Assembly: GCF_037969725.1 (NCBI RefSeq)
Contig: NZ_CP150203.1
Span: 6,563,501-6,627,500 of the forward strand
Source: Paenibacillus sp. FSL W8-0426
GTDB taxonomy: Bacteria; Bacillota; Bacilli; Paenibacillales; Paenibacillaceae
DNA: 64,000 nucleotides
Reading direction: 5' to 3'
Position 1 is the stretch's first letter, and every line of letters starts with the position of its first letter. Under the pieces are notes generated by a model. It worked only from the letters and a program-made list of their open reading frames with translations. It ran no database searches and was not told the origin of the DNA. Below are positions 1 to 8,196 of the stretch, piece after piece. The position numbers and the translations under genes are program-made.

Positions 1-862
1 ATGAAATGTTCGACGCATATTGGCGGGAAGCCAGCGCTTCCGCACCCAGAAACGTGGCGTAAAACAGGAAAACGAGCTGGCAAGAATGGTACATGATCTG
101 CTCTACGGCAGAAGGAATGCCGATTTTCAAAATTTTCGCCACATAGTTTTTCGTGAATTGCAGGTAGAACTTGAATTCAACCCGTACTTCCGTAACCCGG
201 TACAGCAGCCAGAAGAACAGGAGCAGGCACGTAAAACGGCTGATGACCGTCGAGATGGCCGCGCCCTCTACGCCCAGCGCCGGAGCGCCGAAATGGCCGA
301 AGATCAGGATGTAGTTCAGAATGACGTGCATTACGTTCATCAGAACGGATACGTACATCGTTTCTTTCGTAAACCCGTACGTACGGATGATAGCGGCAAG
401 CGAGTTGATCAATGCCTGCAGGAAAATAGCTCCCCCGACGATGTGCATGTACGACTTGGCGTACACAAGCACCTCGCCCTGCACGTTCATCTTTTCGAGC
501 AGCAGTCCGCCAAACAGCAGGAACGCTCCGCTCAGCACTAAACCGATCAGAAGGTTAAGCGTAATCGCCATGCCCGTAATTTTGGACGCTTCAAGAAATT
601 TCTTCGAACCGATATATTGGGCAACAACAATCGCTGCTCCGTTACCGATCACTTCGAGAATCAGGATGGCGATCGAGATAATCTGGTTGGACGCCCCGAT
701 CCCCGACACCGCATTGTCCGACACTGAACTGATCATTAGCGTATCGACCGTGCCCATCAGCATAAACAAAAATACTTCCAAAAAAATCGGCCAGGTCAAC
801 GCAAACAGATTCATTGATTTGCCTTGCTGCGGTGTCCCGGTCTCCGTAACGGCTGCACTCAT
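1..862 (-). CDS. MATE family efflux transporter (3' end outside window)
   Basis: I translated this minus-strand frame directly; it stays open from an ATG at 862 to the window edge, giving about 287 residues of the N-terminal part. The protein is strongly hydrophobic with at least seven likely membrane segments. It begins MSAAVTETGTPQQGKSMNLF and continues with features typical of MATE exporters, such as the early TWPIFLE segment, TVDTLMIS, and a GNGAAIVVAQYIG stretch. MATE proteins export cationic drugs or metabolites in exchange for Na+ or H+. The start is preceded by GAGGTGACATC at 863-873, a good ribosome binding site. The substrate cannot be told from sequence. The rest of the gene lies beyond position 1. 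Confidence 0.88.
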   Translation of the reverse strand, partial: MSAAVTETGTPQQGKSMNLFALTWPIFLEVFLFMLMGTVDTLMISSVSDNAVSGIGASNQIISIAILILEVIGNGAAIVVAQYIGSKKFLEASKITGMAITLNLLIGLVLSGAFLLFGGLLLEKMNVQGEVLVYAKSYMHIVGGAIFLQALINSLAAIIRTYGFTKETMYVSVLMNVMHVILNYILIFGHFGAPALGVEGAAISTVISRFTCLLLFFWLLYRVTEVRVEFKFYLQFTKNYVAKILKIGIPSAVEQIMYHSCQLVFLFYATFLGAEALASRQYASNIS

Positions 863-932
863 GATGTCACCTCTTTAATTCCGTTTAAATGTTGGTCTTT
901 CACTAATGACGACGCTGCAACAGTTAAAGATA

Positions 933-962
933 CTTATACAAACAAGGGGTATATTAGCACAA
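933..962 (-). promoter_or_regulatory. possible sigma-A promoter of the MATE gene
   Basis: On the minus strand a TTGTGC -35-like hexamer (962-957) is followed after 18 bases by TATAAG (938-933). This lies about 70 bases upstream of the MATE start. It is a plausible but imperfect match. Confidence 0.35.
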
Positions 963-1044
963 CCTTTCTGAAAAAGCATCCGCTTTTACGAAAATAAATA
1001 TTTTTATTTCAATAATATTGAAAATGTTTGAAAAAGCGCAGAAA

Positions 1045-1071
1045 AAGCCTGGACACATCTCATCCAGGCTT
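1045..1071 (-). terminator. terminator of the sugar ABC transporter operon
   Basis: A perfect 9-bp stem, AAGCCTGGA (1045-1053) with TCCAGGCTT (1063-1071), is followed on the minus strand by TTTC. It sits 40 bases after the stop of the last permease gene. Confidence 0.8.
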
Positions 1072-1111
1072 GCTTTGACAGCGTCGGTTTTTCCCAACGA
1101 CGCCTATATAT

Positions 1112-1939
1112 TTATTTTACAGACCCTTGCGTAACCCCGGTAATGATCCATTTCTGCGCGAACAGATAGATGATGATCATCGGCAGCAGCGCCAGCAGGT
1201 ATGACGCAAACGCCAGGTTAAAGTCGGTGTTGAACTGTCCTTGGAACACGTATTGCACGAGCGGCAGCGTATATTGCTTGGGATCGCTGATAATGATCAG
1301 CGGCAGCAGGAAGTCGTTGTACGTCGACAGGCAGGTCAGAATGCCCACCGTTGCGCTGATCGGCGCCATGAGCGGAAAGATGATCCGCCAGAACGTGCCC
1401 CAGGTGGTCGCACCGTCCACGAATGCCGCTTCCTCCAAAGCCACCGGAATGGACTTAATGTAACCGACATATACGAACACGTTGAATGCCAGTCCATAAA
1501 CCGTGTGCAGGAAGGTCAGGCCCACCAGGTTTGTCATATCCAGCGAGGACGTCAGTTTGACGATCGGCAGCATGATAATCGGAAACGGAATGAACATCGC
1601 GCTGACGAAGTAGTAATACAGCCCTTTGAAAAATTTTCGTTTCTCCATGTTCCGCGCGATGGCGTAAGCCACCATCGAGTTCGTAAGCAGCGTGAGAATG
1701 ACGGTGGATGCCGTCACCATGGCACTGTTGCGGAACGCTTGGAAGAAGTTCGTCATGTCGATGGCGCTGGCGAAGTTCTCCCAGTGCAGCTCCGTCGGAA
1801 ACGCAAAGACCGATTGGGCCATTTGCTCCGGATTTTTGAGCGCAATGGTCACCGTCATATAGAGCGGAAAGAGAATAAACAGCGTGCAGACAGCCACGAT
1901 CAGCATGACCGGCCAGTTGGTGCGATTGCGGGTTCTCAT
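1112..1939 (-). CDS. carbohydrate ABC transporter permease, MalG type
   Basis: This is a 275-residue inner-membrane permease with about six membrane segments and the typical MalG-family ending ITGVTQGSVK. The EAA loop, which contacts the ATPase, lies at about residues 169-195 (EEAAFVDGATTW...FPLMAP). I chose the ATG at 1939, which overlaps the stop of the upstream permease (TGATG), rather than a longer in-frame reading that runs into that gene. The operon has no ATPase gene, so it probably uses a shared MsmX/UgpC-type ATPase, as is common in Bacillales. The sugar transported is not evident from context. Confidence 0.92.
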   Translation of the reverse strand: MRTRNRTNWPVMLIVAVCTLFILFPLYMTVTIALKNPEQMAQSVFAFPTELHWENFASAIDMTNFFQAFRNSAMVTASTVILTLLTNSMVAYAIARNMEKRKFFKGLYYYFVSAMFIPFPIIMLPIVKLTSSLDMTNLVGLTFLHTVYGLAFNVFVYVGYIKSIPVALEEAAFVDGATTWGTFWRIIFPLMAPISATVGILTCLSTYNDFLLPLIIISDPKQYTLPLVQYVFQGQFNTDFNLAFASYLLALLPMIIIYLFAQKWIITGVTQGSVK

Positions 1940-2805
1940 CACAGATCCATCTCCCTTCTTTGCAGGAACCGGATTTGCAGAATCGAGATCACCGCAATGA
2001 CGATGAAATAAATGACCGAGTTCGCTGACTGATATGCGTATTCGCCGCCTTCGAATCCTCCCGTATAGATCAGGTGCGAGATCGACTGCGTCGCCCGGCC
2101 TGGTCCGCCGTTCGTGAGCGCGACGATCTGGTCGAACACCATGAGCGAGTTTTTCATCGCCAGCACCATATTGATCGTGAAGAACGGGGCAATCAGCGGG
2201 AAGGTGATGCTCCAGAATTCGCGCCATTTCCCGGCACCGTCAAGGTTGGACGCCTCATATAGCGTACTCGGGATCGTCTGCAGTCCGGCTAAATACAGAA
2301 TCGTGTTGAGCGCGACCGATTGCCATACCGCCACGATGACGATCCCGATCCAAGCCATGCTTTCGCTGCCCAGAATATTCGTCGATAATGCGTTGATGCC
2401 CAGGTTCTGGCCCCAGATCGGGAACACGTTCGAAAACAGGTAATTGAATATGTAACCTACGATCAGCACGCTCAGAATGTTCGGCAGAAAGTAGATGCCC
2501 CGGAAAAAGTTGCGGAACTTGATCTTTGCATTCAGGCCGAGGGCAATCAGCAGGCTGAGGACGTTCGTCAGGATCGTGACCACGATCGCGAACTTAAACG
2601 TGAACCAGTATGCATGGCCCACATTATCGTCCTGGAAAAGATAGAAATAATTTTTGAATCCGACGAAATCGTAGCTTTTGCCGAATCCGTTATAGTTCGT
2701 GAAGGAATAATAGATCCCCTGGAGGGCCGGCAGCGTCATGAACACAAAAAACAATACCACCGCCGGGACCGTCATCCAGTAAAAGGGTGCGATACGTCTG
2801 TTCAT
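1939..2805 (-). CDS. carbohydrate ABC transporter permease, MalF type
   Basis: A 288-residue permease of the MalF/UgpA type with six predicted membrane segments. The EAA loop is at about residues 183-207 (TLYEASNLDGAGKW...FPLIAP). The start has an excellent ribosome binding site, AAGGAGG seven bases upstream. It lies 31 bases downstream of the solute-binding protein gene and overlaps the MalG-type permease by one base, so the three genes are one operon. Confidence 0.92.
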   Translation of the reverse strand: MNRRIAPFYWMTVPAVVLFFVFMTLPALQGIYYSFTNYNGFGKSYDFVGFKNYFYLFQDDNVGHAYWFTFKFAIVVTILTNVLSLLIALGLNAKIKFRNFFRGIYFLPNILSVLIVGYIFNYLFSNVFPIWGQNLGINALSTNILGSESMAWIGIVIVAVWQSVALNTILYLAGLQTIPSTLYEASNLDGAGKWREFWSITFPLIAPFFTINMVLAMKNSLMVFDQIVALTNGGPGRATQSISHLIYTGGFEGGEYAYQSANSVIYFIVIAVISILQIRFLQRREMDL

Positions 2806-2836
2806 ACTCCATCCTCCTTACGCAGCGTATCCCGGC

Positions 2837-4078
2837 TTAACGCCGGTTCGCCACCTTGTCCCATTCTTTGTCGAGTGTGTCGAGATATCGGTCGATGTCT
2901 TGGTTCTGCAAAAAGGACTGCACGATGGAATTCAGCTGCACCGCAGCCGGAATGTAGTGGTCCGCAAAATCGATGACCTTGCCCTGCTCGATGTATGGCA
3001 TGAGCTCCTGCACGGCCGGATCGTCCTGCTTGACGCCCTTTACGGCGGAGAAGAGCGTTTGCTCGTCAATGTATTTGCCGATGTTTTCCGGTTTCAGCAG
3101 AAAAGCAATAAATTGCTCGGCCTGCTCCTTATGCGGCGTATCCGCCGAAATCGTGAACAGGGAATCGATGCCGTTCACCAGCTTGATTTGGCTCGGATCA
3201 TTGCCCGTCGGGAAGGGGAAGAAACCGATGTCGACGTTGGGATTGGCTTTGCGGATCTCGGAAATCGCCCAGGTTCCCTGGATGTACATATAAGCCTCGC
3301 CGTTCGCGAATGCCCTGTTTCCGTCGGAATACCCCTTGCCGAAGTTGTCGCCATGGCCGTAATTCATCAGCCTCAGCTGCTTCTCGGCCACCTCCTGGTA
3401 CTTTTCCTTAAAGGTCACCTTGTTCTCCCGGCGTTCCAGGAAAAAATCGATGCCCACCAGGTTCGGCGCCAGGGCGTTGAACGGCAGGTTCGTTTGCCAG
3501 TCGTCTTTATACGTAAAGTAAAACGGGATCTTTCCCGCATCCTTGATCTTTTGCGCGGTCGCGATCAGCTCGTCCCACGTTTTGGGAACGTCCAATCCCG
3601 TTTCTTTGAAGAGTGTCTTGTTGTACATGATGCCGTTGGCGTTGGTTGCGTAAGGGATGCCTGTCACCTTGTCCATACCCGTGACGTCCTTAAGCATTTG
3701 TATGTAATTCGGATCGATCGTTTCCAGCAGCGGGCTGTTCGTCAGGTCGGCGAATATGCCGCTTTGGGCCAAAATCGAGTACGTGTCCGTCGCACCCATC
3801 GCCATAATGTCGGGCACGTCGTTTTTGACGACCCGCGTCTTCAGCACCGTTTCTGCATCCGGCGGATTGATCTGGGTAACCTGAATATCGGGATGCGCCT
3901 CGTTAAACGCATTGATCAATTCGTCGAAGGTGCCCTTCGCTTCCGGTTTGTTCTGGAAAAACTCAAGCTGCACCTTGCCGCCGGCGGACTCCCCGCTTGA
4001 TGTGCAGGCAGACAATAACGCAGCCAAGACGCCGCATAGCAGCATGATTCCGAGCGATTTGGTTAGCGTCTTTCTCAT
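2837..4078 (-). CDS. extracellular sugar-binding lipoprotein (family 1)
   Basis: A 413-residue solute-binding protein of a sugar ABC transporter. The N-terminus is a lipoprotein signal ending in the lipobox LLSAC, with Cys25 as the lipidation site. The body has the MalE-like pattern, including a segment reading TGIPYATNANGIMYNKTLFK and a later FANGEAYMYIQGTW. I chose the ATG at 4078 because it has GGGAGGTACAAC just upstream and gives a proper signal peptide; a reading from 4123 adds 15 unlikely residues. It is the first gene of the operon with the two permeases. Its ligand is unknown. Confidence 0.92.
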   Translation of the reverse strand: MRKTLTKSLGIMLLCGVLAALLSACTSSGESAGGKVQLEFFQNKPEAKGTFDELINAFNEAHPDIQVTQINPPDAETVLKTRVVKNDVPDIMAMGATDTYSILAQSGIFADLTNSPLLETIDPNYIQMLKDVTGMDKVTGIPYATNANGIMYNKTLFKETGLDVPKTWDELIATAQKIKDAGKIPFYFTYKDDWQTNLPFNALAPNLVGIDFFLERRENKVTFKEKYQEVAEKQLRLMNYGHGDNFGKGYSDGNRAFANGEAYMYIQGTWAISEIRKANPNVDIGFFPFPTGNDPSQIKLVNGIDSLFTISADTPHKEQAEQFIAFLLKPENIGKYIDEQTLFSAVKGVKQDDPAVQELMPYIEQGKVIDFADHYIPAAVQLNSIVQSFLQNQDIDRYLDTLDKEWDKVANRR

Positions 4079-4197
4079 GTTGTACCTCCCTCGCCTTGTT
4101 GATATATGTACAGATATACCCACTCCGTACGTGAAATAACCATACCCTTAATCCAAGCAGGCACTCCAAGCATGGTGGTCCTTTACTTTTTATCTAA

Positions 4198-4214
4198 AAC
4201 GGTTTCGATCCGTT
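4198..4214. promoter_or_regulatory. inverted repeat upstream of the ABC operon, possible operator
   Basis: AACGG (4198-4202) and CCGTT (4210-4214) form an inverted repeat around TTTCGAT, about 120 bases upstream of the binding protein start. The size and the near-central CG suit a LacI-type operator, but no regulator gene is adjacent. Confidence 0.3.
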
Positions 4215-4275
4215 GAACCAAATGGCATGGAGCCCTGTCCAGGATTCGGCAGCGTATTATGCCTTACGAGGGCGA

Positions 4276-4343
4276 CCTTTCACGCATAACAAAAAACCGC
4301 GTCCCGTGAAAGGAGGTTTAATCCCTCATCCACGAAACACGGT
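4276..4343 (-). terminator. terminator overlapping an alternative hairpin
   Basis: On the minus strand, ACCGTGTTTCGTG (4343-4331) can pair along all 13 positions, with three G-U pairs, with CACGGGACGCGGT (4308-4296). A run of six T (4296-4291) follows, so this is a good intrinsic terminator. A second perfect 9-bp hairpin, CCTTTCACG (4313-4305) with CGTGAAAGG (4284-4276), uses part of the same 3' arm and cannot form at the same time. It lies between lspA and the sugar transporter operon, so it may end lspA transcription or act as an attenuator. Confidence 0.6.
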
Positions 4344-4381
4344 ATTTGTTTGAACAGCTTCTATGCAAAAGCAAACCTCAC

Positions 4382-4409
4382 ACGCTGCGGGAGCAGCCCC
4401 TCGCAGCGT
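4382..4409 (-). terminator. stem-loop just after lspA
   Basis: ACGCTGCG (4382-4389) and CGCAGCGT (4402-4409) form a perfect 8-bp stem 10 bases after the lspA stop. The T content downstream on the minus strand is modest, so it may be a weak first terminator ahead of the stronger one at 4291-4343. Confidence 0.5.
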
Positions 4410-4418
4410 TTTGATCCA

Positions 4419-4907
4419 TTAAAATTTCGGCAGCGAGTTGCGCAAACGCTTCTCGCGGTAATTGCGGAAAGCGCGAACGAGCATGCCCAACACCAGCAGC
4501 ACCACGCCAACGTTGATCGCAACGTCCGCCAGATTGAGAATGCCGCGTCCGGAAGGAAAGACGAGAAAGTCCGTCACCTTCCCATATACGAAGCGGTCGA
4601 TGGCATTGCCCAGCGCGCCGCCAACCATGAACCCGGCCCCCGCATTCATCAGCAGGCCGCGAATTTCTCCCTTTTTCCGGTAATACAGCACACCTGCCAC
4701 GAACAGAATGGCAATGATGCCGAACAATCTGGCATTCCCCTGAAACATGCTGCCTGCCATGCCGCTATTCTCGTAATGGTGCAGCTGCATGCCGGAGTTC
4801 CCCAGCCGCATGTTCTCGCCAACCTCCATGTACATCCGAACCGCCAATTTGGTGCCCTGATCCACCAGAGTGACCAGCAGCGTTATAAAATAAAAAAGCA
4901 TCGTCAT
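4419..4907 (-). CDS. lspA: signal peptidase II (prolipoprotein signal peptidase)
   Basis: A 162-residue membrane aspartyl protease that removes signal peptides from lipid-modified prolipoproteins. The sequence has four membrane segments and the family landmarks DQGTK near the N-terminus, GNAIDRF and NLADVAIN. The Asp residues of the last two motifs are the catalytic pair. Length matches the family. AGGAGGAAC lies directly upstream of the ATG. The usual partner rluD is not adjacent here; the gene seems to be transcribed alone, followed by stem-loops. Confidence 0.93.
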   Translation of the reverse strand: MTMLFYFITLLVTLVDQGTKLAVRMYMEVGENMRLGNSGMQLHHYENSGMAGSMFQGNARLFGIIAILFVAGVLYYRKKGEIRGLLMNAGAGFMVGGALGNAIDRFVYGKVTDFLVFPSGRGILNLADVAINVGVVLLVLGMLVRAFRNYREKRLRNSLPKF

Positions 4908-5034
4908 GTTCCTCCTGCCATACTATCGCTATACTCAGCCATATATCCAACCGTCTCAATGTATCGTTAACAGCCGTACGTGTGCCTCTACTGTACCACA
5001 GCACCAAGCCTGAAACCAAACGGATTCTCCCTCA

Positions 5035-5076
5035 AAAAAGGAAAACCTACCCGAATGCCGCAGCATTGGATAGGTT
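5035..5076 (-). terminator. terminator after the nucleoside hydrolase gene
   Basis: GGATAGGTT (5068-5076) pairs with AACCTACCC (5044-5052); on the minus strand the stem is followed by TTCC and six T. It lies directly after the stop at 5089. Confidence 0.75.
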
Positions 5077-5088
5077 CTTCTGCTTTTG

Positions 5089-6036
5089 TTATTTTATTGC
5101 GGAAAGCACGTCCAGCAGCATGGACTTGAATTTCGGCCGATCGATCGCCTCGCAGACGCGCACGTTCGGCTCTTTGCCGAAACGCCCGTTGATGTCCACG
5201 ACGCTGTATCCGCGCGTCAACTCGCCTGCCGCTTCCACGTCGACGTAGTACTTGCCGGACTTCGTCATCACCGATTCGTCGGCAGCGACAGCCATGAGCA
5301 GCGTATCGGGATGCGTCGTTCCATTCAGCTTATGTACCGCCTTGTTGAATTGCATGACCACCTTGTTGATGGCCGTGAAAAATTGGCTGCCTGCCGTATC
5401 CAGCGCCGCGATTTCGGCATGATCATCGTCATCCATGACGGAATATTCGGTGCACATTTCCCAGCCGACCATCGTCATGGGAATGCCGGAATGCAGCACG
5501 ATTTTGGCCGCTTCGGGATCCACGTAGAAGTTGTATTCCGCCGCCGGCGTAATGTTGCCGAGCGCATTGTTCGTGCCGCCCATGATGTACAGGTGGGCGA
5601 TCTCCGGTACGATGGTCGGGTCCTTCTGGATCGCCATCGCGATGTTCGTCAGCGGCGCAATGGCCAGCAGCGAAATTTCGCCCGGGTTCGCGTGCACCTT
5701 CTCGATGATGAAATCGACCGCATGGCCGGTCTCGGGACGCTGCACCGCTTTCGGGAAATGAGCACCGCCCATGCCGTCGTCCCCATGGACGTCCTCTACC
5801 GTGCGATGTTGGGCTTTGCCGTATGCCAGCATCGGCCGTTCATGGCCTTTGTAGACCGGAACTTTGCCCCCTTTTCCCGCAACCTGCACGGTGTAAAGCG
5901 CATTTTCGACTTCCTGGTCGAACTGCACGTTGCCGCCGGTAATCGTAATGCCCTCCACCTGAAAATGATGCAATGCCGTCAGGATCGCAATCGTGTCGTC
6001 TCCTGCCGTATCCGTATCAATGATGACTTTTCTCAT
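5089..6036 (-). CDS. inosine-uridine preferring nucleoside hydrolase family protein
   Basis: A 315-residue protein of the IunH family, which cleaves the N-glycosidic bond of ribonucleosides. The Ca2+-binding Asp cluster is near the N-terminus at residues 7-14 (DTDTAGDD). Further family features are the segment LLAIAPLTNIA and the region around YIMGGT. It lies 49 bases after the DUF350 gene with its own AAGGAAAGGAAG ribosome binding site, so it may be co-transcribed with the ATP-grasp operon, though a functional link is not obvious. Substrate preference cannot be called. Confidence 0.9.
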   Translation of the reverse strand: MRKVIIDTDTAGDDTIAILTALHHFQVEGITITGGNVQFDQEVENALYTVQVAGKGGKVPVYKGHERPMLAYGKAQHRTVEDVHGDDGMGGAHFPKAVQRPETGHAVDFIIEKVHANPGEISLLAIAPLTNIAMAIQKDPTIVPEIAHLYIMGGTNNALGNITPAAEYNFYVDPEAAKIVLHSGIPMTMVGWEMCTEYSVMDDDDHAEIAALDTAGSQFFTAINKVVMQFNKAVHKLNGTTHPDTLLMAVAADESVMTKSGKYYVDVEAAGELTRGYSVVDINGRFGKEPNVRVCEAIDRPKFKSMLLDVLSAIK

Positions 6037-6085
6037 GCTGAATCTTCCTTTCCTTGATGTTCAACCATACCTTTTCTGGTTCATT

Positions 6086-6490
6086 TTACATCAAAAAAGT
6101 GCCAATGACGATGGAAACGCCGATGATGATCGAACGCAGCAGCTGAGCCACGGCCATATTGCCCTTGGCAATTTCGTCGCATACGCGCATTTTCGGAGTC
6201 AGGAAATCGAATATAATATAAACCAAGCACAGAATAATAATTCCCAATACCGACCAGATCAACATATCCAGCCAGGAATGCGTGGAGAAGGACACCATGC
6301 CCACGATAATGCACAGCCCGAGCAGCTTGCTTCCCATGTACATTCCCGCCGCCTCATTGCCTTTAGCGATCTCCTCGCTGTCGTTATAACGGGTCAGTCT
6401 GCTGAACGCAAAATACCCGCACACCAGCACCACCAGCAAAATGCCGATGCCTATCGCCACGTTCAGCAGGTTCACTCCCAAATTTTCCAT
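6086..6490 (-). CDS. DUF350 family membrane protein (YjfL-like)
   Basis: A 134-residue integral membrane protein with four predicted helices in two similar halves. Each half ends or begins with an EIAKGN motif (EEIAKGNEAAG and DEIAKGNMAVA), the internal duplication typical of DUF350. DUF350 proteins such as E. coli YjfL are found next to glutathionylspermidine-synthase-like ATP-grasp genes, as here. It starts 30 bases after the ATP-grasp gene with AGGAGGATGAACGGCA before the ATG. The molecular role is unknown. Confidence 0.85.
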   Translation of the reverse strand: MENLGVNLLNVAIGIGILLVVLVCGYFAFSRLTRYNDSEEIAKGNEAAGMYMGSKLLGLCIIVGMVSFSTHSWLDMLIWSVLGIIILCLVYIIFDFLTPKMRVCDEIAKGNMAVAQLLRSIIIGVSIVIGTFLM

Positions 6491-6520
6491 TGCCGTTCAT
6501 CCTCCTCATCATTCATCCGT

Positions 6521-7903
6521 TCATTTCACCAAGCTTACCGAAGCGGCGCAATAATAGGCCATATCCCCGGTCACCTTCTCGCCGATCCGCGGCAGCACGC
6601 CGGCAAACCGTCCGCCGATCACAAATACGCCTGTCAGCAGATAACCGCTGTACCGCCCGTCTTCGGTCGCCATTTGCGCCCGTTCCATCGGGGCTAATTG
6701 CTGATAGATCTTGGGCTGGTTATCATAATACGCCGCGATTTCCGCATCGTCTTCATCCGCGGCATCCCCTTTGCTTGCAATGCACTCCTGCTGACGTTCC
6801 TGCAAGAAAGGGATGTGTTCTGTTCCGTGATTGGCACTTCCCGATGCAGGCTCCTCTCCGATCAACGAGGTGCCCCGCCCCTCGCGGCCCCAATAACTTT
6901 TGGCCACGTACGGGATCGATTGCAGCTCAAAAGGCCCGGATTCGAAATACGTCGGCAGCAGGTATTTTGAGATCACGGCCAGCTCCGCATCGTCGAACAG
7001 CCTGAAGCCGCAATACTCCGGCGTCTGCTCATTGCGTTCGTAGAGCGACCAGATCGCCGCCATGAATCCCTTGCTCTGCATCAGCACATGCTGGGCAGGG
7101 TTCATCAGGCCGAGGCGGCCCTCCTGCACCAGCTCCAGCAAAGCTGCGCCGATGTCCACACCCGTTTCTTCGTCGCGATCATCGATCAGATATTCCAGCG
7201 GATAAAGCCGGTACAACAGGTCGATCCGGCGGCCCTGATGATAGAGCGCCTCGCCAGGAACGATCTCCAGCTCTTCCAGCGGCGCGTAATGCACGTCGTA
7301 CCCGGCCTCCCGGCACCTGTCCATCAGATATTGCGTGTTGGTGCGATCCTCCAGGTGGTCGCCGAACGACGTAAACGTTACCGTTCCCGTTAGCCCGCGT
7401 CGCGCGTACTCCTCCAGCCAGCTGCGGAAGCAAAGGCGGATGCATTCGTCCATATCTGCGGAAGGCGAGGCCAGAGCGGCGCTGCCGTCCGCCATGCCGA
7501 CCAGAATGCCCTCAAGCACGGCGGCTTCCGGAATGCCGGTAGGCGTATCCGTATTGTTTTCGATGCATTTGAAGCCAGCCTCGCCGATAATCCAGTCCTG
7601 ACGGGTAATTCCCCCAAGCACCATCTCCATGCGGGCGGCCGGCACAAGTCCGGGATGGATACCCAACTGCTGCACCAGAAAGCTGTCCGGCATGTAGCGC
7701 TGGATGAAGCGCAGCACTTTGCCGTAAATGCCTTGTACAGCCTCGGCAGCAACGCGCAGCTCCCGCAGCTCGTCTTCGTTGTACACCGTCAGCGCAGGCA
7801 CGCAATATTGCTTGCCGTACATGCGATGGTACGGAATGTGGCGCCCCGCTTCGCCTGCAAATACCTCCTCATGGCTGAAGGGCAGCTCATGAATCTGCCT
7901 CAT
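6521..7903 (-). CDS. glutathionylspermidine synthase family ATP-grasp ligase (YjfC-like)
   Basis: A 460-residue protein resembling the C-terminal amidoligase domain of glutathionylspermidine synthase. Visible features are ENNTDTPTGIPEA in the substrate/ATP region, WGREGRGTSLIG late in the protein (a nucleotide-binding loop) and the C-terminal YSGYLLTGVFVIGGRF segment. Homologues form an amide bond between a peptide or acid and an amine at the cost of ATP. I chose the ATG at 7903, with GGGGGGATAAGC before it and six bases after the lipoprotein stop; a longer reading to 8056 overlaps the lipoprotein gene. No separate amidase domain is present, so it is a stand-alone ligase. The true substrate is unknown. 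Confidence 0.85.
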   Translation of the reverse strand: MRQIHELPFSHEEVFAGEAGRHIPYHRMYGKQYCVPALTVYNEDELRELRVAAEAVQGIYGKVLRFIQRYMPDSFLVQQLGIHPGLVPAARMEMVLGGITRQDWIIGEAGFKCIENNTDTPTGIPEAAVLEGILVGMADGSAALASPSADMDECIRLCFRSWLEEYARRGLTGTVTFTSFGDHLEDRTNTQYLMDRCREAGYDVHYAPLEELEIVPGEALYHQGRRIDLLYRLYPLEYLIDDRDEETGVDIGAALLELVQEGRLGLMNPAQHVLMQSKGFMAAIWSLYERNEQTPEYCGFRLFDDAELAVISKYLLPTYFESGPFELQSIPYVAKSYWGREGRGTSLIGEEPASGSANHGTEHIPFLQERQQECIASKGDAADEDDAEIAAYYDNQPKIYQQLAPMERAQMATEDGRYSGYLLTGVFVIGGRFAGVLPRIGEKVTGDMAYYCAASVSLVK

Positions 7904-7908
7904 GCCGC

Positions 7909-8196
7909 TTATCCCCCCGAACTGCCAAAGAAGCTGCCGAAGCCGCTCGATTTGGACTTGGAGCTTGAGCTGGATTTGCTGTAGCCGCTCGATTTGCTGG
8001 TGCTGGAGGAAGATCCTCCATAATAATAATGCCCGCTGCTGGAGTCGTATTCGCAACCCGTGTCATATTCGGGATCGCATTCGTCGTCGCTGCTGCAGCC
8101 GGACAATGCGGCCGGGACGGCCAGCATCAGCGAGAAGGCGATCAGCTTCGCGCGCGATCCGGCTTTGGGTGCATCGCTTCGACCTTCGTCTGCCAT
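7909..8196 (-). CDS. Ser/Gly-rich lipoprotein encoded with the ATP-grasp ligase
   Basis: A 95-residue predicted lipoprotein. A hydrophobic stretch ends in ALSGC, giving Cys34 as the lipidated residue. It is followed by an acidic Cys-containing stretch (DDECDPEYDTGC), a Tyr-rich patch and a long Ser/Lys/Gly tail ending in FFGSSGG. Its ATG overlaps the stop of the upstream gene by one base (TAATG), and the ATP-grasp gene follows after five bases, so translation is tightly coupled. Its position recalls E. coli YjfM (DUF1190), which sits between yjfL and yjfC. The exposed C-terminal Gly-Gly could be a modification site; that is inference. Confidence 0.75.
   Translation of the reverse strand: MADEGRSDAPKAGSRAKLIAFSLMLAVPAALSGCSSDDECDPEYDTGCEYDSSSGHYYYGGSSSSTSKSSGYSKSSSSSKSKSSGFGSFFGSSGG

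Noticed and set aside
1112..2227. Longer permease reading starting at 2227
   Set aside because: The extra N-terminus is an out-of-frame reading of the upstream permease gene; the ATG at 1939 overlaps the stop of that gene and gives a normal MalG-type start.
4276..4409. T-box or known riboswitch before the sugar ABC operon
   Set aside because: The T-box core and specifier stem are missing and there is too little room after lspA; only a terminator with an alternative hairpin can be supported.
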